Shown: positions 5,689-5,792 of the stretch, piece by piece | How positions within the stretch are numbered: the first letter of the stretch is position 1 | How the letters are laid out: every line of letters begins with the position of its first letter | Assembly (NCBI GenBank): GCA_903864555.1 | Contig: CAIPGJ010001018.1 | Coordinates: 1 to 5,792 of the forward strand | DNA: 5,792 nt | Reading direction: 5' to 3' | Source of the DNA: an uncultured Pseudomonadota bacterium | GTDB lineage: Bacteria > Pseudomonadota > Gammaproteobacteria > Burkholderiales > SG8-39 | The notes under the pieces: generated by a model | Told to the model about the DNA's origin: nothing | Database searches by the model: none | Seen by the model: only the letters and a program-made list of their open reading frames with translations | Made by a program: the position numbers and the translations under genes

Positions 5689-5792
5689 CAGATTGTTGAT
5701 GAGGGGGTGCACGGACGCCCCTTGACCCCTGCGTCAGGGGATCAGAAGAAGTGGCACCCGGAATCGTTTTTCAACAACCAGGCAGGTCCACA
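5689..5792. other. Non-coding tail with possible end of a convergent gene
   Basis: No complete gene. On the minus strand one frame is open from the window edge to a TGA at 5742-5744, with about 16 codons ending in DSGCHFF; this could be the C-terminus of a convergent gene, but it is too short to identify. A plus-strand GTG at 5751 also opens a frame to the edge, without a convincing ribosome-binding site. Both are possibilities only. Confidence 0.3.
5702..5740 (+). terminator. Two adjacent hairpins after the reductase, possible terminator
   Basis: Bases 5702-5709 (AGGGGGTG) pair with 5716-5723 (CGCCCCTT, two G-T pairs, 6-nt loop). Directly after, CCCCTG (5726-5731) pairs perfectly with CAGGGG (5735-5740) around a 3-nt loop. 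They start 13 bp past the reductase stop and fit the place of a transcript end, possibly shared with a convergent gene. Neither is followed by a U-tract, so Rho-independent termination is not established. Confidence 0.35.

Noticed and set aside
3700..5712. A 670-codon open frame on the minus strand opposite the Bug and reductase genes
   Set aside because: It is antisense to two genes with clear family motifs; the translation is rich in His, Arg, Ala and Gly and has no recognisable domain. Long antisense frames are common in GC-rich coding DNA.

Overview
The window comes from a GC-rich bacterium. It is most probably a betaproteobacterium (Burkholderiales or Rhodocyclales type), because it combines a Bug/TctC periplasmic binding protein, an ADP-forming acyl-CoA synthetase and a groESL operon carrying both a CIRCE operator and a sigma-32-like -10 box. 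This is a judgement from gene families; no genus can be named.

Layout. (1) Bases 1-119, minus strand: the first 39 codons of groEL, cut by the window edge. (2) 254-541, minus: complete groES, 134 bp upstream of groEL in the same operon. (3) 542-697: groES leader, a perfect CIRCE inverted repeat (643-669) and a heat-shock-type -10 box abutting it. (4) 698-926: non-coding DNA with several hairpins. (5) 927-3083, minus: a 718-residue fused acyl-CoA synthetase (NDP-forming). (6) 3084-3324: divergent control region. (7) 3325-4395, plus: a Bug-family solute-binding protein with a signal peptide. (8) 4457-4507, plus: a 16-codon ORF with its own Shine-Dalgarno, whose stop overlaps the next start. (9) 4507-5688, plus: a YqjM/XenA-like Old Yellow Enzyme. 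(10) 5689-5792: a non-coding tail with two hairpins and possibly the last codons of a convergent gene.

How the genes fit together. groES and groEL are the housekeeping chaperonin operon, predicted to be repressed by HrcA at CIRCE and possibly induced by sigma-32. The other three genes look like a small catabolic locus: a periplasmic protein that captures a carboxylate-type solute, a synthetase that activates an organic acid to its CoA thioester, and a flavin ene-reductase that reduces an activated C=C bond. The substrate cannot be read from the sequence, and no membrane transport subunits or regulator lie in the window.

I found no mobile element, CRISPR array, tRNA or rRNA, and no evidence of an undescribed multi-gene system. 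The points most worth a second look are the 16-codon ORF coupled to the reductase, the Leu replacing the usual redox-tuning Cys in that reductase, the symmetric CIRCE variant, and the structured groESL leader and spacer.
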